Source: a delta proteobacterium MLS_D
GTDB taxonomy: Bacteria; Desulfobacterota; Syntrophia; Syntrophales; UBA2210
DNA length: 64,000 bases
Reading direction: 5' to 3'
NCBI GenBank assembly: GCA_002030015.1
Contig: LQBH01000068.1
Span: 54,425 to 118,424, forward strand
Shown: positions 16,016 to 26,894 of the stretch, piece after piece
Numbering within the stretch: position 1 is the first letter of the stretch
Layout: each line of letters opens with the position of its first letter
Notes under the pieces: generated by a model
Database searches by the model: none
What the model saw: the letters and a program-made list of their open reading frames with translations, nothing else
Told to the model about the DNA's origin: nothing
Program-made: the position numbers and the translations under genes

Positions 16016-17587
16016 ATGGGCGAAAAACAGGGCGCAGGCAACGGGAACGACCCGAAGGTTAACCGGGAGCTTAAGGAACTGTCCGTTCTCTATGAAGTGA
16101 GTAAGGTGCTGGGGCGAAGCATGGATCTGCGGGAAGTCGTCGGTCCTTTGTTGAACGCGCTGGCGGAACAGATGGGTATGACGCGGGGCATGCTCGCGCT
16201 TCTCAACAGGCGCTCGGGACAAATATATGTCGAAGCGGCCCACGGTCTTTCTGAAGTTCAAAAAAAGAGGGGCCGTTACCAGGTCGGCGAGGGTGTCATT
16301 GGCACGGTGGTGAAGACCGGCCATTCCGTTGCCGTTCCTCACATTTCGGATGAGCCGCTTTTTCTTGACCGGACCGGAGCCAGAAAAGATCTCAAAAAGG
16401 CGGATATTTCTTTTATCTGTGTTCCCATAAAAATAGGAACCGAGGTAATCGGCACCCTCAGCGCCGATCGCCTGTTCGACGAATCCATCTCGTTGAAGGA
16501 AGATGTCAGACTTCTCTCAATTATTGCTTCCATGGTGGCCCAGGCCGTTCGATTGCGGCAGCAGACACAGGAAGAAAAGGAGCTGCTTATTCAGGAAAAC
16601 CTGCGCCTGCAAAGCGAGCTGGAAGAACGGTTCAGGCCGGCCAACATCATCGGCAGATCGAAGACCATGGAAGAGGTTTACGGTCTTATCGGCCAGGTGG
16701 CGAAGAGCAACGCCACTGTTCTTGTGCGGGGTGAGAGCGGGACGGGCAAGGAACTGGTCGCGAGCGCCATCCATTATAACAGTCCGCGGGGCGCGAAACC
16801 CCTTATCAAGGTAAACTGCGCCGCCCTGCCGGAAACGGTACTGGAGAGCGAACTTTTCGGGCATGAGAAGGGCGCGTTCACGGGCGCCGTCGCGGAACGA
16901 AAAGGACGTTTCGAGCTTGCTTCCGGCGGCACGATTTTCCTCGACGAGGTGGGCGATCTGCCGCCCATGGTCCAGATCAGGCTGCTCCGGGTGCTCCAGG
17001 AGCGGGAGTTCGAGCGCGTCGGTGGGACAAAAACGATCAAGGTGGACGTGCGGGTTATCGCCGCAACCAACCGGAACCTCGAGGAATTGATCAAGACGGG
17101 CACGTTCCGGGAAGACCTGTACTACCGCCTCAATGTATTTCCCATTTATGTGCCTCCCCTGCGGGAGCGAAAGACCGATATTCCCCTTCTGGCGGACTTT
17201 TTTGCCGAACGGTACGGGCGTGCCAACAACAAGCGTATCCACAGAATATGCACGCACGCTCTGGACATGCTGATGAGTTACCACTGGCCGGGCAACGTAC
17301 GCGAGCTTGAGAACTGCATCGAACGGGCCGTGGTGCTCAGTAACGAGGGCGTCATATACGGCTATCATCTGCCGCCGTCGCTTCAGACGTCATCCTACAC
17401 GGGGACCGTTCCTTACGGTACCCTTCAGGGCGAAGTGGAACGTTTCGAGAGAGACCTTATCATGGACGCGCTCAAAACTTCCCGTGGAAACATGGCTGAG
17501 GCCGCCAAGATATTAAAGACCAGCGAACGGATCGTGGGATTACGGGTCAGGAAGTACGGAATCAACACCACCCGTTTTCGTACATAA
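16016..17587 (+). CDS. NifA/NtrC-like sigma-54-dependent activator with GAF domain
   Basis: A 523-residue bacterial enhancer-binding protein. Domains: N-terminal GAF sensor (about residues 25-185), a linker helix, AAA+ ATPase (about 212-440) and a C-terminal Fis-type helix-turn-helix (about 478-515, [23 protein letters not shown]). Walker A is GESGTGKE (239-246), the sigma-54 contact loop GAFTGA is at 286-291, Walker B is [12 protein letters not shown] and [16 protein letters not shown] follows. The architecture equals NifA rather than NtrC because there is no phosphoacceptor receiver. No nif structural genes are present in the window. Its neighbours and the repeated palindromes with sigma-54 promoters at glnA and dapF point to control of glutamine metabolism. 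The GAF domain may bind 2-oxoglutarate, as in some NifA proteins (inference). Confidence 0.9.
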   Translation: MGEKQGAGNGNDPKVNRELKELSVLYEVSKVLGRSMDLREVVGPLLNALAEQMGMTRGMLALLNRRSGQIYVEAAHGLSEVQKKRGRYQVGEGVIGTVVKTGHSVAVPHISDEPLFLDRTGARKDLKKADISFICVPIKIGTEVIGTLSADRLFDESISLKEDVRLLSIIASMVAQAVRLRQQTQEEKELLIQENLRLQSELEERFRPANIIGRSKTMEEVYGLIGQVAKSNATVLVRGESGTGKELVASAIHYNSPRGAKPLIKVNCAALPETVLESELFGHEKGAFTGAVAERKGRFELASGGTIFLDEVGDLPPMVQIRLLRVLQEREFERVGGTKTIKVDVRVIAATNRNLEELIKTGTFREDLYYRLNVFPIYVPPLRERKTDIPLLADFFAERYGRANNKRIHRICTHALDMLMSYHWPGNVRELENCIERAVVLSNEGVIYGYHLPPSLQTSSYTGTVPYGTLQGEVERFERDLIMDALKTSRGNMAEAAKILKTSERIVGLRVRKYGINTTRFRT

Positions 17588-17608
17588 CCGTTGCCTCGAA
17601 CCTGAATG

Positions 17609-17626
17609 TCCTACGGAAATGTAGGA
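17609..17626. promoter_or_regulatory. Palindrome TCCTAC-N6-GTAGGA upstream of glnA
   Basis: TCCTAC (17609-17614), spacer GGAAAT, GTAGGA (17621-17626). It ends 85 bases before the -24 element of the glnA sigma-54 promoter, the usual range for an enhancer-binding protein site. The same arms and spacer length recur at 31992-32009. Confidence 0.72.
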
Positions 17627-17711
17627 TCATGCTCCTCTGTTTTTCCTCATTATCACGTCTAATCGCATAAATACTCAGTGATATCAAGCTGTTGTGAGAA
17701 TTTAGCCGGAA

Positions 17712-17726
17712 TGGCACCAATGTTGC
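17712..17726 (+). promoter_or_regulatory. Sigma-54 promoter of glnA
   Basis: TGGCAC-CAATG-TTGC matches the -24/-12 consensus, with GG (17713-17714) and GC (17725-17726) separated by exactly ten bases. Transcription should start near 17738, giving a leader of about 70 bases before the glnA ATG. The activator is encoded just upstream. Confidence 0.85.
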
Positions 17727-17805
17727 TCGTTTATCGGCAAAGAGATTTTGTGCGTAACACATACTGTGACGACAACATGAAACGACAGGCGAAGGAGAGA
17801 CAATC

Positions 17806-19140
17806 ATGACGACAAAAGACAAAGCATTTGTAATGAAGCAAATCAAGGAACGGAATGTACGGTTCATCCGCTGCTGGTTCACCGACGTGCTGGGAATGCT
17901 CAAGAGTTTTTCCATTTCACCCGCCGAGCTGGAAGGTGCCCTGGATGAGGGAATGGGCTTCGACGGTTCATCCATCGAGGGGTTCGCGCGCATTGAAGAA
18001 AGTGACATGGTGGCAAAACCCGACCCCGCTACCTTTACAATACTCCCCTGGAGGGCCCAGAACGGCATGAACGTCGCCCGTATGTTCTGCGACATTCTCA
18101 CTCCCGATGGAGACCCCTATGTGGGCGACCCGCGGTACATTCTTAAACGACAACTCAAAGAAGCCGCAGACATGGGTTTGACCTTTTACGTCGGTCCGGA
18201 ACTGGAATATTTTTATTTTCGCAGTTCCGCCGGGGAGCCGGAGATACTTGACAGGGGAGGCTATTTCGATCAGACGGCCCTGGACGTGGCAAGCGATCTT
18301 CGCCGTGACACCATTCTCGCGCTGGAAGAGATGGATATTCCCGTGGAATACAGCCATCACGAAGTGGCGCCCAGCCAGCACGAGATCGACCTTCGCTACG
18401 CCGAAGCGCTTACCATGGCCGACACGGCGATGACCTACCGCCTGACGGTGAAACAGATCGCCCTGAAGCACGGCGTATACGCGACCTTCATGCCCAAACC
18501 CCTTTTCGGCGAAAACGGCAGCGGGATGCACGTGCACCAGTCCCTGTTCAAGGGAAGCGAAAATGTCTTTTTCGACACAAACGACAAATATTTTCTGTCG
18601 TCCATGGGGAAGAGCTATATTGCCGGTCTTCTCAAGTATGCCCGTGAGCTGTGCATTGTCGTGGCCCAGTGGGTGAACTCCTACAAGCGCCTGGTGCCTG
18701 GTTATGAAGCGCCGGTTTATATTTCCTGGGCGCGACGGAACCGTTCCGCCCTGATCCGTGTTCCCATGTACAAGCCGGGAAAATCACAGGCAACACGTAT
18801 GGAATTCCGTTGCCCCGACCCGGCCTGTAATCCCTACCTGGCGTTCGCGGTAATGCTCGCGGCCGGTCTGAAAGGCATCAAAGAGAATCTGGTACTTGGC
18901 GATCCCATCGAAGAGGATATCTTCGAGATGACCGACGGGGAGCGTAGAGAACGCGGAATTGGTTCCCTGCCGGGAAGCTTGGGAGAAGCCATAGCAATTG
19001 CCGAAGGCAGCGAATTTCTGAAGGAAGCCCTGGGCGATCACGTTTTCGAGAAGTTTATCTCCAACAAGAAGATCGAGTGGGATCTCTACCGGATTCATGT
19101 GAGCTCCTACGAGCTGGAGAAATATTTGCCCATTCTGTAA
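17806..19140 (+). CDS. glnA: Glutamine synthetase type I (alpha-like, short form)
   Basis: A 444-residue enzyme joining ammonia to glutamate at the cost of ATP. Signatures: FDGSSIEGF (about 50-58), VGPELEYFYF, HHEVAPSQHEID (metal site), NGSGMHVHQS, VNSYKRLVPGYEAP and RMEFRCPDPACNPYLAFA. The length and the absence of the NLYDLP adenylylation loop (the corresponding segment reads DPIEEDIFEMT, Phe in place of the modified Tyr) place it with the alpha-type enzymes, which are not adenylylated. Control is therefore probably transcriptional, in line with the sigma-54 promoter at 17712 and palindrome at 17609. ATG 17806 has GAAGGAGAG upstream. It is the first gene of the nitrogen block. Confidence 0.95.
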   Translation: MTTKDKAFVMKQIKERNVRFIRCWFTDVLGMLKSFSISPAELEGALDEGMGFDGSSIEGFARIEESDMVAKPDPATFTILPWRAQNGMNVARMFCDILTPDGDPYVGDPRYILKRQLKEAADMGLTFYVGPELEYFYFRSSAGEPEILDRGGYFDQTALDVASDLRRDTILALEEMDIPVEYSHHEVAPSQHEIDLRYAEALTMADTAMTYRLTVKQIALKHGVYATFMPKPLFGENGSGMHVHQSLFKGSENVFFDTNDKYFLSSMGKSYIAGLLKYARELCIVVAQWVNSYKRLVPGYEAPVYISWARRNRSALIRVPMYKPGKSQATRMEFRCPDPACNPYLAFAVMLAAGLKGIKENLVLGDPIEEDIFEMTDGERRERGIGSLPGSLGEAIAIAEGSEFLKEALGDHVFEKFISNKKIEWDLYRIHVSSYELEKYLPIL

Positions 19141-19201
19141 AGGGCGCAGCCGAGGCCGGGGGAAGATATCCGAATTTTCAGGGAACGCCCGGTCGACTGC
19201 G

Positions 19202-19957
19202 ATGCGTGGAACACTAATGATACGAATCGCCTGCATAACCCGGACCGGGGAAGAGGAACTGGCGCTCATGGCAAATTGCACGGACCGGAACGGCATTTTC
19301 CTGGAAGTCCTGGATGGTGACGACCAGCCGCGACAGGAGGATATTTTCGAGTATGACGCGGTTATCATCACAGGGAAGCCGCAGGGAACCCAGCGTTTGG
19401 CCTCCTCTGACCTGGTTATGAAACGTGTCGGGGAGGCCGTGAGAAACAAAGTTCCGGTCCTGGGAATCTCCGGGGGGGCGCGGCTTCTCGCGGAGATTTG
19501 CCGTAATTCGGTTGACGCCGGCGTGCCGGGCGCGGGTTCGTGGTCGCCCTTTCGATTAACCGAAGAAGGACGAAAGGACACCCTCTTTTTCGGTCTTGAC
19601 GATTCCTGCTTCCTCTTCCGGGAATACGGCGATGCTCTCGTTATTCCACCCGGGGCGGTTGTTCTTGCCGTTGATGGTTCCGGCCTGCCCGTGGCCTTCA
19701 GATATGGAAACGCCTATGCTCTCGATTGCATCGTGCCCTGGAAGGAACATCTTCACCCGAACGATCATATCCATGATACGGACGCCCTGGATTTTCCTGA
19801 GGGCCGGTTCTGCGAAGACTTTTCAGGCCTCGTCAGATCCATACTGGGGAATTTCCTGTGGCTCATTGAATTATACCGCTCTTCCAAGCGAAGAACGGTA
19901 ACGGCGACCGAGCCCCGCTGGCTCTGTAGGGAGGACCGGGAACCATGTGCGGAATAG
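19202..19957 (+). CDS. Class I glutamine amidotransferase-like protein without catalytic Cys
   Basis: A 251-residue protein with the fold pattern of class I amidotransferases: an N-terminal alternating beta/alpha region (IRIACITRTGEEEL), DAVIITGKPQGTQR, and the nucleophile-elbow region VPVLGISGGARLLAE (about residues 88-102). In active enzymes the elbow is G-I-C-x-G; here Cys is Ser and the next residue is Gly. The usual HPE catalytic pair is not visible either (AYALDCIVPWKEHLHPND). It is therefore likely catalytically dead, perhaps a glutamine sensor or a partner subunit. It sits between glnA and the glutamate synthase genes and overlaps the next gene by 13 bases. ATG 19202 or ATG 19217 could be the start; neither has a clear ribosome binding site. 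Confidence 0.62.
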   Translation: MRGTLMIRIACITRTGEEELALMANCTDRNGIFLEVLDGDDQPRQEDIFEYDAVIITGKPQGTQRLASSDLVMKRVGEAVRNKVPVLGISGGARLLAEICRNSVDAGVPGAGSWSPFRLTEEGRKDTLFFGLDDSCFLFREYGDALVIPPGAVVLAVDGSGLPVAFRYGNAYALDCIVPWKEHLHPNDHIHDTDALDFPEGRFCEDFSGLVRSILGNFLWLIELYRSSKRRTVTATEPRWLCREDREPCAE

Positions 19958-21012
19958 TTGGAATTATTAATACCGATAAAAGCCTGATCGACGGAGGCGC
20001 CATCAAGGAGGCCATCCGGATTCAGAATGAACGGGGCAACGGTCTTGGAGGCGGATTCGCCGTTTACGGCGCCTACCCGGAGCATCAGGACAGGTACGCC
20101 TTTCACATCATGTACGAGGGAGACAGAACGAGTCCGGTCATTCCACGAGTGGAGGAATTTTTAAGAATGCACGCCAAGGTGTACCAGTCGGAAGAGATTC
20201 CCGTCTACCCCAACCGGCGTATACCCGCGGGGCCCCACATGAAGCGGTACTTTCTGAAACCTCTCGACGAATTTCTTGCCCCGGAACAGACAGAAGAAGA
20301 TTACGTCATCCATATCGTGATGACAATCAATTCTATGGAAGGTGTCTTTGTTGTTTCCTCGGGGAAAAACCTTGGCGTGTTCAAGGGTATGGGATTTCCT
20401 GAAGACATCGGTGATTATTTCCGCATCGAAGACTACACAGGCTATATGTGGACGGCCCATAACCGCTTTCCCACCAACACGCCCGGGTGGTGGGGCGGCG
20501 CCCACCCCTTCACCATTCTCGACAAAGCCGTGGTTCACAATGGCGAAATCACCAGCTACGGCGCCAATGTGCGCTGGCTCGAGATGTTCGGATACTTATG
20601 CCTGCTCCGGACGGACACGGAGGTCATCTCGTACATATTTGACAAGCTGCGCCGAAGAGACGGGCTGGGAGAAGAAGACGCCTGTTCCGTTATGGCGCCG
20701 CCACTCTGGGATGACATCGACCGGACCGGTAACGAAAAAATGCGCTACCTGCGGCAGATTTACGGGTCCGCCATCGTGAACGGTCCCTTCGGGATCGTTC
20801 TCACCCACAGTGATGGAGCCATCGTACTCAATGATCGTAACAAACTTCGTCCCGTTGTCTGTGCCAGAGCGGGAGAAAGGTTCTTCGCTTCCTCGGAAGA
20901 GTGCAGTATCAGGCTTTTGTCTCCCGAGGTCGACAGGATCTGGTCCCCCCGCGGCGGCGAACCTGTGATCATTCGAATGGACGGGAAAGACACACCGGGG
21001 GCGGCCTCATGA
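19945..21012 (+). CDS. Glutamate synthase amidotransferase subunit (class II, GltB1/GlxB-type)
   Basis: A 355-residue Ntn-type glutaminase. The start is fixed by chemistry: ATG 19945 is followed by the nucleophilic Cys2 (MCGIVGIIN). Later markers are YMWTAHNRFPTNTPGWWGGAHPF, AVVHNGEITSYGAN (NG motif) and LRTDTEVISYIFD. It corresponds to the separate glutaminase subunit of archaeal-type glutamate synthase and releases ammonia for the synthase subunit encoded next. It overlaps the upstream gene by 13 bases and the downstream gene by ATGA (21009-21012), so translation of all three is probably coupled. Confidence 0.9.
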   Translation: MCGIVGIINTDKSLIDGGAIKEAIRIQNERGNGLGGGFAVYGAYPEHQDRYAFHIMYEGDRTSPVIPRVEEFLRMHAKVYQSEEIPVYPNRRIPAGPHMKRYFLKPLDEFLAPEQTEEDYVIHIVMTINSMEGVFVVSSGKNLGVFKGMGFPEDIGDYFRIEDYTGYMWTAHNRFPTNTPGWWGGAHPFTILDKAVVHNGEITSYGANVRWLEMFGYLCLLRTDTEVISYIFDKLRRRDGLGEEDACSVMAPPLWDDIDRTGNEKMRYLRQIYGSAIVNGPFGIVLTHSDGAIVLNDRNKLRPVVCARAGERFFASSEECSIRLLSPEVDRIWSPRGGEPVIIRMDGKDTPGAAS

Positions 21013-22532
21013 CCGGTATGAAACGAAACTGGAATAGCATTCCCGAGTTCTATCCCCGCTTCGACCTCGAGCTCTGCGATTACCGCAACGGTTGTAACGA
21101 GTGCGCGCGGGAATGCTCTTTCGGTGAAATCTCACTGCAACCGGTGAAAGGAGATGACGGCGTCCTGCGCTATCGTCCCCGGGCAAATCATGAAGCCTGC
21201 AATGCCTGCCAGCGTTGCGTGAAGATGTGTCCCCAGAAAGCCATTACCATCATTCACCGGCCCATGCATTCCTCCCATCACTACTGGACGGCGGAACAAA
21301 TCGGCAATATCTGGCGGCAGGCGAAATCCGAGGGGGGCGTGCTGCTTACGGGGAGCGGAGCAAGTGGTCCGCAGAGGCGTTATTTCGATCATATCCTTTT
21401 CGACGCCTGCCAGGTGACGAATCCGTCAATCGACCCGCTCCGGGAACCCATGGAGATCAGACGTTATCTGGGGAGCAAGCCCGGTCGTTATGGAGAAGAC
21501 CTGGGTCCTCAACTGAGGCTGGACGTTCCCATCATGTTCGGTGCCATGAGCTTCGGCGCCCTGAATATCCGGGTCCACGAGGCCGAGGCCATAGCCACTG
21601 AGGCCGCGGGAACCTTCTGGAATACCGGCGAAGGCGGTTTTCATGAAAAGCTGCGGGGATACGGGGCAAACACCATTGTCCAGGTGGCGTCCGGTCGATT
21701 CGGCGTCAGCGAGGATTACCTGAAAAGCGCCGCCGCCGTGGAAATCAAGATAGGGCAGGGCGCGAAACCCGGAATCGGCGGCCACCTCCCCGGGGAAAAG
21801 GTGTTCGAGGGAGTATCCAGAACCCGAATGATCCCCGAGGGAAGCGACGCTCTCTCACCGGCGCCGCATCACGATATTTATTCCATCGAGGATCTGCGCC
21901 AGCTTATTTTTGCCATCAAGGAGGCTACCGATTACAGGGTTCCCGTGTCGGTGAAAATTTCCGCCGTCCACAACGTGGCCCCCATTGTCAGCGGTATTGC
22001 CAGGGCCGGAGCGGACATAATCGCCATTGACGGATTCCGCGGAGGAACGGGGGCGACGCCGCTCCAGATCCGTCAGAATACGGGTATTCCCATCGAGCTT
22101 GCCATATCAGCGGCCGACATGCGTCTCAAGGAAGAAGGCATCCGTGACAGAGTAAGCCTGGTGGCATCCGGGGGCATTCAGAGTTCCGCCGACGTGCTCA
22201 AGGCCATCTGCCTGGGCGCCGACGCGGTCTATGTGGCGACGGCGGTGCTGATCGCCCTGGGGTGCAATATGTGCCAGCGCTGTTTCAGCGGCATGTGCCC
22301 ATACGGTATAACCACGAACCGCCCGGGACTTGCCGAACGAATTGACGTCGGCGAGGCGGCGCAGGCGCTCAGGAATCTTCTTTCCGCCTGGAGCGAAGAA
22401 ATAAAGGAACTTATGGGTTCCATGGGAATCAGCGCCATCGAGGCACTGCGGGGGAACCGGGATCGTCTCCGCGGAGTGGCACTGAATACGGAAGAACTGA
22501 AAATACTGGGTATTCGACACGCCGGAGCCTGA
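21009..22532 (+). CDS. Glutamate synthase central FMN subunit with ferredoxin domain (GltB2-type)
   Basis: A 507-residue protein. The N-terminus has two [4Fe-4S] motifs (CNECARECS about residues 27-35 and CNACQRCVKMCP about 61-72). The rest is the FMN-binding glutamate synthase barrel: FGAMSFGALNIRVHEAEAIATEAAGTFWNTGEGG, IKIGQGAKPGIGGHLPGEKV, PVSVKISAVHNVAPIVSGIARAGADIIAIDGFRGGTGA and a Cys cluster CNMCQRCFSGMCPYGITTN. It makes glutamate from 2-oxoglutarate and ammonia. ATG 21009 is chosen over upstream in-frame starts because it overlaps the previous stop as ATGA. The next gene starts two bases after its stop. Confidence 0.92.
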   Translation: MTGMKRNWNSIPEFYPRFDLELCDYRNGCNECARECSFGEISLQPVKGDDGVLRYRPRANHEACNACQRCVKMCPQKAITIIHRPMHSSHHYWTAEQIGNIWRQAKSEGGVLLTGSGASGPQRRYFDHILFDACQVTNPSIDPLREPMEIRRYLGSKPGRYGEDLGPQLRLDVPIMFGAMSFGALNIRVHEAEAIATEAAGTFWNTGEGGFHEKLRGYGANTIVQVASGRFGVSEDYLKSAAAVEIKIGQGAKPGIGGHLPGEKVFEGVSRTRMIPEGSDALSPAPHHDIYSIEDLRQLIFAIKEATDYRVPVSVKISAVHNVAPIVSGIARAGADIIAIDGFRGGTGATPLQIRQNTGIPIELAISAADMRLKEEGIRDRVSLVASGGIQSSADVLKAICLGADAVYVATAVLIALGCNMCQRCFSGMCPYGITTNRPGLAERIDVGEAAQALRNLLSAWSEEIKELMGSMGISAIEALRGNRDRLRGVALNTEELKILGIRHAGA

Positions 22533-22533
22533 C

Positions 22534-24729
22534 ATGCTGACCATACAGACAGGGGGACTTTATTACAAAACCGTAAACCGGCAGATACGGGAATCTCTCG
22601 CGCGCGGCGAGAAGGAAATCATTCTGAAAGACGTCCTGGGCCAGCGTTATATTGCGGGGGGTATCAGCGGAAACGCCCGCTTCACTATATATGGGACACC
22701 GGGGCAGGACCTGGGTGTCTTTTTGAACGGGCCGACTGTCACGGTGCACGGTAACGCCCAGGATGGAACGGGTAACACCATGAACGCCGGCAGGATCTTG
22801 GTGCACGGCAAGACGGGGGAGATTCCCGGCCATTCCATGCGCGGCGGTTCAATCATCATCAGGGATGATGTGGAGTATCGCGCCGGCATCCATATGAAGG
22901 AATACATGGATAAATCACCGCTGCTGGTCATAGGCGGCACCGCCAAGGATTATTGCGGCGAATACATGGCCGGTGGGAGCATTGTGGTGCTCAACCGAGA
23001 AAATCGAAAGGAATCTCCGGTCGGCAGGTTCCTGGGAACGGGGATTCACGGGGGAACCATTTACGTACGAGGCCCGGTGGAGGTTTGGCAGCTTGGCATC
23101 GGCGCCGTCCTTGCCGAGATGGACGGTGAAGACAGGGAATACCTGGTGCGCGTTCTTGAAGAGTTCTGCCGGGAGTTCCAGATGGATCCGGCAGTGTTTC
23201 CACTGAAGGATTTCATCAAGGTTACGAAAAAGAGCAGGCGTCCTTTCGGAAAACTCTACACGCCGGCGATGAATCTGAAAACGGAGAAACCACGCCACTT
23301 CAACCTGACGCCGCCCTGTGAGGCGGCCTGCCCGTCGGGCATTCCCACGCCGGTATTCCTGAACCTGATCAAGGAGGGCAAAGTACGGGAAGCACAGGAA
23401 TTTATGGATGAATACACTCCTTTTAGAATGAGTGTATGCGGTAGTGTCTGCCCGGCCCTGTGCATGCAGTCCTGCAGCCGGAAGGTCCTGGATGGTCCCG
23501 TCGAAATACAGAAACTCGCCCGCGATTACTATCCCGACTTCAATCCCGAGCCGCCGAAAGAGAAGCGTTCGGAAAAGGTGTCCATCATCGGCGCAGGTCC
23601 CGCGGGTCTTTCGGCCGCCTGGCAGCTCGCGAGGCGCGGATTTGATGTTCACGTATATGACAAAATGAAAAATCCCGGTGGTAAGGTACAGAACGCTATT
23701 CCACGGGAACGCCTGGCGGTCGAAGCGCTGGAACGGGATTTTAGTCGCATACGCTCCCTGCCTGTCACGTTTCATATGGACAGTATGATTGATGTCGAAA
23801 TGTTCTCGAAACTTCAATCGGAAAGTGACGTCCTGCTCGTTGCGGCGGGTGCCGGAAAGACGAGGCGCATCAATTATCCGGGCGGCGACCGCATCGAGTC
23901 GGGACTGGACTTTCTTATGAGTATCAACGGGGGCGACGCGTCCAGCCTGGCGGGACAGTCAGTGGCGATTATAGGCGCGGGCAACGTGGGCATGGACATC
24001 GCCTGCGAAGCATGGCGGCTTGGAGCCGCTGAAGTGACGGCCCTGGATATTCAGAAACCGCTTGCCTTCGGCAGGGAACTTGAACTTGCGGAGAAACTGG
24101 GTACAAAAGTGCTCTGGCCTCGCAAAATCGACCATTTGGACGAGACAAATATTTATTTTTCCGATGGTTCGATGCTGCATGCCGACCGTGTGTATTTCAG
24201 TATAGGCGAGGTCCCCGAGGTCTCCTTTCTGCCCGAATCGATATTTCGTGATGAGCGTGGCTACGTGGTTACGGCGGAGGATTCCTTTCAAACCACGGAC
24301 AAGGGGGTCTTTGTCTGTGGAGATATCAGGAAACCGGGGCTGATCACCGACGCCGTGGGGGAGGGACGGCTGGCCGCCATGGAGATGGCCGCCATGCTTG
24401 ATAAAGGAGATTTTGTCTTTCCTCGTAAAATTCCGGTAGAAAAAAAACGTATTCAACTGGTTTGCTTCGGGGGCGAAGAAAACGACGCAGATCGGTGTAT
24501 GAGCTGCGGTACCTGCATTCTGTGCGATACCTGCATAGATCATTGCCCGCAGGGGGCGCTGTCGAGAAACGGTACACTATTTACCGTCGATCCCGAGCGG
24601 TGCACCATGTGTTACACCTGCGTGAGCGTCTGTCCCCGGGGGGCGATGCAGCCGGACTATATCGCCGGCGTAACAGAGAGTGAAGTGCCGGTTCGTACAG
24701 GGGCACAGAAAGTTGCCGAGGTGGAATAA
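22534..24729 (+). CDS. Fused GltB3 (GXGXG) and GltD-like NAD(P)H:glutamate synthase oxidoreductase
   Basis: A 731-residue three-part fusion. Residues about 1-235 form the GXGXG beta-helix domain of glutamate synthase (GGISGNARFTIYGTPGQDLG, GKTGEIPGHSMRGG, GTGIHGGTIYVRG). Residues about 255-640 are a GltD-type oxidoreductase with N-terminal Fe-S cysteines (CEAACPSGIPTPVFLNLI, CGSVCPALCMQSCSR), an FAD motif (IIGAGPAGLSAAWQLARRG) and an NAD(P) motif (VAIIGAGNVGMDIA). The C-terminus has two ferredoxin motifs (CGTCILCDTCIDHCP, CTMCYTCVSVCPRG). It should pass electrons to the FMN subunit encoded upstream. In most organisms GXGXG and GltD parts are separate or the former is joined to the FMN domain, so the fusion is notable. 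It begins two bases after the previous stop. Confidence 0.9.
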   Translation: MLTIQTGGLYYKTVNRQIRESLARGEKEIILKDVLGQRYIAGGISGNARFTIYGTPGQDLGVFLNGPTVTVHGNAQDGTGNTMNAGRILVHGKTGEIPGHSMRGGSIIIRDDVEYRAGIHMKEYMDKSPLLVIGGTAKDYCGEYMAGGSIVVLNRENRKESPVGRFLGTGIHGGTIYVRGPVEVWQLGIGAVLAEMDGEDREYLVRVLEEFCREFQMDPAVFPLKDFIKVTKKSRRPFGKLYTPAMNLKTEKPRHFNLTPPCEAACPSGIPTPVFLNLIKEGKVREAQEFMDEYTPFRMSVCGSVCPALCMQSCSRKVLDGPVEIQKLARDYYPDFNPEPPKEKRSEKVSIIGAGPAGLSAAWQLARRGFDVHVYDKMKNPGGKVQNAIPRERLAVEALERDFSRIRSLPVTFHMDSMIDVEMFSKLQSESDVLLVAAGAGKTRRINYPGGDRIESGLDFLMSINGGDASSLAGQSVAIIGAGNVGMDIACEAWRLGAAEVTALDIQKPLAFGRELELAEKLGTKVLWPRKIDHLDETNIYFSDGSMLHADRVYFSIGEVPEVSFLPESIFRDERGYVVTAEDSFQTTDKGVFVCGDIRKPGLITDAVGEGRLAAMEMAAMLDKGDFVFPRKIPVEKKRIQLVCFGGEENDADRCMSCGTCILCDTCIDHCPQGALSRNGTLFTVDPERCTMCYTCVSVCPRGAMQPDYIAGVTESEVPVRTGAQKVAEVE

Positions 24730-24768
24730 GATCGGCTGAGGCGTTCTGCCATTTTCCATCCGCGATCT

Positions 24769-24860
24769 CGTCATGCCGACGAAGGCCGGTGTCCGGTATT
24801 TCAATTGCTTTCTGGATTTTCCTGAAGGGAACCGTGCCGGGTCAGCTCCGGAATGACGGG
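24769..24860. repeat. Dispersed palindromic repeats, degenerate pair (copies 2a/2b)
   Basis: An inverted copy (CGTCATGCCGACGAAGGCCGG, from 24769) is followed by a forward, interrupted copy (CTGGATT from 24812 ... CTCCGGAATGACGG to 24859). They resemble the repeat at 7160-7187. The pair occupies most of the gap before pyrG. Confidence 0.55.
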
Positions 24861-24876
24861 GAAGAGGATCGTGTAA

Positions 24877-26535
<1,659 letters not shown>

Positions 26536-26660
26536 CAGGCGGCGAGTAACAGGTTGCGGCGATGTGGAGAAGATCAGCGATTCAATGTACGAGACATTTG
26601 AATAATACCCTTTTCCGTTTTCCCAGGCGTGACCCGGAATCCGGAAAGGACTTGGTAACA

Positions 26661-26688
26661 CTGGATTCCGGCCTGCGCCGGTATGACG
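26661..26688 (+). repeat. Dispersed palindromic repeat, copy 3
   Basis: CTGGATTCCGGC-CTGC-GCCGGTATGACG, preceded by CTTGGTAACA. The same flank (CTTGATAACA) precedes the copy at 57600-57630, so the repeat unit extends about ten bases upstream of the palindrome. Confidence 0.75.
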
Positions 26689-26740
26689 ACCTGTATGATG
26701 TTTCCCCACTCTTCATCGGGAGGAAATTGAACAACGGATG

Positions 26741-26780
26741 TCCCCTCCACTGGAGGAAGGGGACAGGGGGGAGGGGGAAA
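26741..26780 (+). repeat. Second site of the G-rich/C-rich repeat seen at 14.5 kb
   Basis: TCCCCTCCACTGGAGGAAGG followed by GGACAGGGGGGAGGGGG resembles the last unit of the 14479-14735 array (CCCTTGAAGGGGGAGGG). With the palindromic repeat at 26661 it fills the gap between pyrG and the GlmS-like gene. Confidence 0.5.
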
Positions 26781-26894
26781 AGAAAAACACCGTTTTTCGC
26801 CCTGCGCGGCTGGAACCTTTTTCTCGGCCGCGATCCGGGCGTTGTTCCGCCCCGTTCGATAATATTTTTTCCTCGCCACCGGGCCACGTTTTTC

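Noticed and set aside
16016..17587. Genuine NifA controlling nitrogen fixation
   Set aside because: No nitrogenase or nif assembly genes are in the window, and the repeated site differs from TGT-N10-ACA; a nitrogen-assimilation role fits better.
26562..26894. N-terminal extension of the GlmS-like protein from ATG 26562
   Set aside because: This part translates a palindromic repeat and a G-rich repeat, is unlike the rest in composition and precedes the expected N-terminal Cys.
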